Below are positions 58,721 to 64,000 of a stretch of 64,000 nucleotides of DNA, in pieces. The DNA comes from Galeruca laticollis (Eukaryota; Arthropoda; Insecta; Coleoptera; Chrysomelidae). Below the pieces are notes generated by a model. That model saw only the letters and a list, made by a program, of their open reading frames with translations, was not told where the DNA came from and did not search any database. The stretch lies in NCBI GenBank assembly GCA_963921935.1, contig OY998177.1:111716067-111780066 (forward strand). Direction: 5' to 3'. The translations under genes were made by a program, and so were the position numbers. Numbering within the stretch: the first letter of the stretch is position 1; each line of letters starts with the position of its first letter.

Positions 58721-61562
58721 CCGTCAAGTTGGGTGACTTGAGACAGTTTCAAAATTCAAAGGACTGTAAAATTGTATTCCAGCAAATTAAAATTATGAAA
58801 CAAGGACACATTTTTGAAGAATGTATGTAACATTCTTCAAAATTGAATAATAAAAATGAGCTAAAATTTATCAGAGAATATTTTTTTTGTTTTTTTTTGG
58901 GTGTCTCAAGTCACTTTCACAGGGGCGGTGATTTGTGACAGTAATTTGTTTTCATTATAAACTCAAGACCGTCAATTTGCGGACTCGAGACATTAATAGT
59001 CTTTTTAAAAATGTAATAAAACATATTGTTTCATAGACACAACTCTTATTTGGAAAAATATATTTATTTTCAACATTTTACATTTTTAATACAAAACTAA
59101 AGTTTTAATTCTTAAAAAAATAAGTAGGAACTTCAAAAACTTTGGTAGAAACTAATCTGAATAAAACATCACTCTTAAAAAACCAATGAAAAACTCATTT
59201 TACCGAAAAAAAAATGTTTTAAAACAATTGAGCGGGATTTTTAAAGTTCAATAGAAAAAGTGAATGTTCCTCTTCGAACAAACACAGGAACCAGCTTTGA
59301 CAGAATTTGATTTTTATTAATATCTGTGACGTCCTCAATATCTGGAAATACGTAAATATTTTTTCCTTGTGGTGATTTACGCATAAATCCGGCTTTAGTT
59401 CAATAATTTGTCCAATGAATTTTGCCTCATATGAAAATTGCACCAAAATAAAGTCATCAACTTTTAAATCCGAAGGATCAACTATATCCACGTCTTCTTC
59501 AAAATCTTCAAGGGGGATCATATGACGATTGCGTGGAAAAGGAACCATTACTGTCACTGGAGGAATCTACACTTTTTTACTTTTTCGAGAAATAATAGGT
59601 TTTTCTTTAGATGTTGACGGTGTCGGGTTATTAAATTGAGTAAAATCAGGTAGCACTTCTTCAATTTCTTCCTGGTTTCCATTGACTCCATTTCCATTTA
59701 CCGTCTGTTCTACTTCTACTAGAGTAGTATTTTCAACACTCTTTCCAGGCTCGATTAGAATTTTTTTTCTTTTCCTCGTACCGGTTACTGTTTCCTTCGT
59801 ATATAGATTGCTTAAAAAGACTTGAAAAGCATTATCTATTGACACTACAAAATTGTTTTCATCATTTGGCTGTTCTAAGCTCGGTGGCAACTTATCTAGT
59901 ACTTTGTTTCTGTTGATTGGATAAATTCCACTTCCACGGAATCCAGCTATGAGATTTGCTGATGTCTTGTTGTCTACATCAAGTTGATCCAAACAATTTT
60001 TTAGCAGTCTGGAAAAGTTTCTTTCGGTACTACCCCCCGATGCTTCAATTTCCAATTTAAAAGAACGTCTGTTCATGCGCTTTCAAGTGGTCTGAAATAT
60101 GCTACGTCTAAGGGTTGGCATATGTGGGTACTGTTTGGAGGTAGCAGGATAAATCGAATATTATATTATCTGCATAAGTCAATTACGGATTGTGAAATAT
60201 GGCTGGCAAGATTGTCACGTATTAGAGCGTTTGGCGACTCAATGGGTAGTTTTTTAAAATACGGTAACGCCGTAGATTTAAACCAATCCTCGAAAATCGC
60301 TTCATTAAACCAGGAGCTCTTTGACCTATTGTATCTAGCCCCAGCAGGGCCATTTTTTGTCCACGTTTTATACAAATTTTCGGCCTTATAAACTATGTAA
60401 GGTGGCAAAAGTTCAACCGATGCGGATCCTGCAAACATGATGGAATGGCTGCTTCTAGAGTTGTCCATTATACGATGTGCGTGTTTTGCACCTCTTCTGA
60501 CAAGTACCTTGGTATTTCCAGGATCGTCAGTTATATTTGTCTCATCATAATTGACCATTGCATTTGGTTCAACCCCTTGCAAACTTACTTCCAGGTCGTG
60601 AAAATATTTATTTATTACCTCCCTGTTAACACTTGCCCGTGTCCGTTTGATATTTTCACACCAGCGTTATGAGGGTATATCCTTATGCCTTTCAATGAAC
60701 TTACTCATAAATTCTCTTCCTGGCAAATTCTTTTTAAATTTTGATACCTGTCTACCAGAACTATCTAAATACAACTTAATCAAGTACCTTACATCAATAG
60801 ATTTTAGTGGAAACCCCCAGACACTGGCTAACTGAATGTTATCCACCATCTTCTTTTCTTCCTCTGACGTGAAAACAGTTTGTCCATCTGCCTTTTTCAT
60901 ATGACATCCTATCGCTCTTCGATCTATCGTATCCTTTGAAATACCATATTTGCTTTGAAGTTTTCTCAATGGAACACCTCTATTTCTTTCAGCTACTGCA
61001 AGTTCTAAATCTTATTCTTCATATCTTATATAGTTGGCGCCTACTTTTTTTTTGTATCGACCCATTCTTGTGAATACCTGCAAAATGAACACGTATTATT
61101 TAAGTAGGGTGACTTGAGACATGTCTCAAATTACCCCTGGGGTGATTTGATACACGTCTCATCACGCCCCTATAAATCACATTTTTTATTTTCTTATATA
61201 AATAAAAAAAACTGTTCATGTTAACAAAAATGTATATAGCAATAAATACTTCCCATATACACTAAGATCAATGTAAAATATGACCATCCCCAAAAATTTG
61301 TCAGTTTGGACTACATACATAAAGTTTTTTAACATACCTATAAATCCCACAAACCCTATTCTTACAATAAAATACTAAAACCGCACTTACCTTCTTAATT
61401 AACCAGCAAAAACTATAAAAACAACTTGTATAGACTTGTCATGAATATATACCGCGTGGAAACTGAATTCCAGTACAATCTGCGGCGTTGCCAACCCTTC
61501 TCAGAAATACCTAAAGTTTATTCTCAAGTCACCAGGCAGTTTCAAGTCACCCAACTTGACGG
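58721..61562 (-). mobile_element. Complete pogo-type transposon
   Basis: The ends CCGTCAAGTTGGGTGACTTG and CAAGTCACCCAACTTGACGG are perfect inverted repeats flanked by TA (58719-58720, 61563-61564). Further copies of GGTGACTTGAGACA or its complement lie near each end (58732, 58910, 61110, 61525). It starts 6 bases beyond the end of the BEL LTR. The transposase is on the minus strand. Perfect 20-base ends and few lesions suggest this is one of the youngest insertions here. Confidence 0.95.
59219..61065 (-). pseudogene. pogo-type transposase, nearly complete
   Basis: ATG 61065: MGRYKKKVGANYIRYEE, a stop, then AVAERNRGVPLRKLQSKYGI, the HTH, and the CENP-B-like part to 60667. The DDE_1 domain in 60582-60166 gives MVNYDETNITDDPGNTKVLV (first D), LIRDNLASHISQSVIDLC (second D); after a frameshift near 60140, RFILLPPNSTHM, then a Q-P-L-D-like block (third D), about 35 residues after the second. 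The 169-residue frame 60076-59567 holds NLIAGFRGSGIYPINRNKVL and a Ser/Thr/Glu-rich tail. The last frame (59557-59219) has DLKVDDFILVQFSYEAKFIG, a small barrel-like domain often at the end of these transposases. Lesions: one stop near 61015 and frame changes near 60640, 60140 and 59560. Confidence 0.88.
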
Positions 61563-61564
61563 TA

Positions 61565-62990
61565 CATAACCGTTGTTCGCAAATACATATTATAGCTTAA
61601 CGAACACCCAAAATTTTGTTCTAACGCTTATACAAAAACTTGCAAAACTTAGGGTAAACAAACACCTTAGATTTTTATAGACGTTAACTTTACTACACAC
61701 GCGATCTCTTGGAGTCTACTTGTTTATTGGTATACATGGTAGAATACTTAATATAACAACATACTTCCCATAAAAAATTAAATGGAAAGAGGTATGGATC
61801 AATGGAATGAGCCCTTCGCGATATTTTATGATCTGTAAGCGGCTTTAGACACAGTAGGAAGAGTGGAAATAGAAGTTGACGACTATGAGATAAGTACACT
61901 TCATACCAGTGATGAACAAAGTGGAACAAGAAAATTCAATCGAAAATTCTATACTTTAATAAGATGCAATGAATTACAAACAGTAAAAAGAGAAAAAAGG
62001 CAAATAGATTGACAAAGGAAAAAGCAAAATGATGTCTCAGAACAAAGGAGGAAGGACCAGAAGAAACAGAGTGTTATAAATGAAGGAAGAGGTAAAAAAC
62101 AGGAGAAGTCGTTGGTATGGGTATATAGGTTTATTAACAGAGGATGGCGAAACTTCTATATATAATTGCTATATTGAATAGTTAAATCTATATTCTTGAT
62201 ATCTAAATGCACAATAGCAGGAAGTTCTCATAGTTATTATTGACAATATTTTCGATATCTTCACAAAAACACAGTTTTTGAAGTAATACTAAGAAGCATA
62301 AAAAATTCAAAAACAATGTGCTGAACCCATGAAGCCACAATATTTATTGAACTATTAAGTACAGGAAAATAGTATCAAAACGTAAATAGCCTCCAATATA
62401 GATAAGTAACTTGTCTACATTCATCACAAAATACCATCCAGATGATATGGTGGAGTGAAGAATCGATTTCAATTTGGTAACATAAAAGGGTTGTATCTGT
62501 TTTTTCAAATTATTTTTGATTAAAAGTATTATTAATTCTAAACACACTATTTACTACTACTACACCACCAATTACACTACAGTTTCAGGTCTCTGAAGAC
62601 GATAACTTAGTTATCGATACGCGCATCAGACCATGTAATTGTGGTTGTAAGTATTGTGTAAGTAAATAATATCGAACACCTAGATCTAAAGACAGTTAAG
62701 TCAAAAATCTGTGTAATTGAGTTATGCTCACCATTAAATTCCCTACATGGATACCTATCTGACCATTAAAACAGATTTAAAAATAAGTGCAAAAATCAAT
62801 GCTAGATGGCGCCTAGAATCCCCTTTGTTGAACCAGCGGGCCAGTTCCTCCCGCGCTTAAACGAGAACAACGCTAATTGCAATTATAGTTACAAGCGGAG
62901 TGCACGTGTCCTCCGTAAAAAGTGTGGAGTTATTTTGAGTTGTACCTGTTCACTTGACATTTGAAGCAGTATTATTTTGCATTGTCACTT
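61565..62990. other. No recognisable gene
   Basis: A 78-residue minus frame at 61929-61693 has no motif. 61980-62110 is purine-rich. A stem-loop at 62591-62634 is described separately. 62810-62990 is less AT-rich and may be the promoter of the gene to the right. Confidence 0.4.
62591..62634 (+). ncRNA. Hammerhead-like stem-loop (candidate)
   Basis: CTCTGAAGA, a perfect 7-pair stem CGATAAC-TTA-GTTATCG, GATA, CGCGCATCAGA. The layout CUGAnGA - stem II - GAnA - GCGC mirrors that at 33627-33666, and TCTGA/TCAGA can close it. The GAAA box is mutated to GATA and no cleavage stem is visible, so it may be a decayed ribozyme or just the 3' hairpin of a retroelement. Confidence 0.28.
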
Positions 62991-62999
62991 TTTAGATGG

Positions 63000-64000
63000 T
63001 AAGTGCTGATTAAATGGATACAACATTTAGAGTTAAACCTGTATTGCTGGCAGGGTGAGTAAAATTTTTATTTTTATTTTGAGTTGTTGCCCTATTGTTG
63101 AAACATTTTTGATTGCGTAGTTGTGTGTGTTTAGTTGAGACATATTTCATGCTCCCTTTCTTCTGTTAAATCTTATCAAAATTAAACTTATTTCGTTATT
63201 GGAGTTTTTAGGTCTTAGTACAATTTAATATTAATCTTAATATTAACCAAGTCTGTTACTTTTTTACTGCCAATTTTTCTAGTTGGGTCCGTTTAGATGG
63301 TTGCTAGCAAATATATTTTTACAGCATAGCTAAAAAGATCGAAAATGTTTTTTTATGGGCTTTCCCAATCGATTTGGAGCACATTACTCTGTAGGTTAGT
63401 AAAATAAACATTTTATATTTCAGGAAAACAATGCAACGCAGACGATTTTTAGTAAATATGGTGAAAGAACGGGATTAAGAAAATATCGCTCCTCCTATCA
63501 CTTCTACTCAACATGCAACTGTGGAAGATAACTTGAAGATGTTATCAAGTGATGAAGTTTCATCCAAAGAAACTCATGCTCTCTTGACACGGGTTATTAC
63601 ATTTATCTCTAGCACGTCTAAACAAAATTCTGTTGCCCCTAACTATTATATTTCACCGATCCGGAGCGATGAAAGTGATATGGACAACTTCGATGAAGAT
63701 CCTAATTTTCAATTGTTAAATAGAAATGAGCTCCCACCTAAGGTCGTACATTCATCATCATCGGTGACTTCGTTCAGCACCAGCAGTTCGAGTTCGTCGG
63801 ATGCCGACGTTGATAGTAAGCAAGTAGGCTCGGAAAATGTTATGATTTCTGAAACTGGTATTGAGATCGAAAAAAAAAAGGCAAAAAGAGAGTACGCAAA
63901 CCAGCAACGTGGAAGTCGAAACTTGCAAAACAACTGAGAAATTCTGGCAAAGCCTACCAACCCCTGTCAAAATCTAAGAAACTAATACTAGAAAGAAAGG
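63000..64000 (+). pseudogene. Unclassified insect transposon protein, N-terminal part (third member)
   Basis: A donor (GCAGG/GTGAGT at 63053) and an acceptor (TTATATTTCAG/GAAAAC at 63423) suggest a spliced 5' exon. ATG 63431 opens MQRRRFLVNMVKERD, one TAA (63476), then a 138-residue acidic and Ser-rich region: LKMLSSDEVSSKETHALLTR, SSSVTSFSTSSSSSSDADVD. After a run of ten A at about 63870 the continuing sequence lies in another frame: KKRVRKPATWKSKLAKQLRN, SGKAYQPLSKSKKL, to the window edge. That R-x-P-x-x-W-K ... R-N-S-G-x-x-Y block is what I expect at the N-terminus of the family represented by copies A and B at 36-41 kb. The gene continues outside the window. Confidence 0.6.

Overview
This window looks like AT-rich nuclear DNA from an insect. 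The calls rest on element families typical of insect genomes: BEL/Pao, Gypsy, Penelope-like, Crypton, piggyBac, PIF/Harbinger, pogo and Tc1/mariner. I could not fix the order; beetle or hemipteran are guesses. I found no convincing host gene, tRNA or rRNA. Almost every recognisable coding sequence belongs to a transposable element, and none is fully intact.

Layout. 1-8.8 kb: AT-rich filler, a LINE endonuclease scrap, a BEL LTR scrap, a broken DD82E-type transposase (minus) and a P/THAP-like tail (plus). 8.8-12.4 kb: a Crypton-like tyrosine recombinase split by an I-type LINE, itself split by a 1.55-kb LTR element with a 4-bp target duplication. 12.5-14.3 kb: a complete Tc1/mariner element with long inverted repeats and a dead transposase. 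14.4-14.9 kb: a piggyBac fragment. 15.7-19.3 kb: a complete PIF/Harbinger element with its two genes interleaved on opposite strands. 20.1-25.9 kb: a 5.8-kb inverted-repeat element carrying an XPG/FEN-like plus CXC-domain gene. 26-29 kb: small tandem repeats and palindromes. 29.4-35.6 kb: pogo, Penelope, piggyBac and LINE fragments. 36.2-41.6 kb: two tandem copies of an unclassified transposon gene, one split exactly at a TA by a 3.46-kb pogo element. 42.3-44.5 kb: an internally deleted Gypsy element with a macrodomain reading frame directly after its integrase. 46.3-61.6 kb: a BEL solo end, a LINE ORF1, a long BEL/Pao internal region, and a BEL 3' LTR interrupted by a second XPG/FEN-CXC element with 283-bp inverted subterminal arrays; a third pogo element lies 6 bp beyond the LTR. 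62.9-64 kb: the start of another gene of the unclassified transposon family.

Most interesting points: (1) the macrodomain (ADP-ribose hydrolase-like) carried by a Gypsy element; (2) two structurally different inverted-repeat elements carrying homologous XPG/FEN-like plus CXC genes, which may represent a poorly described transposon class; (3) several insertions whose boundaries can be proved inside the window by target duplications and empty-site copies.
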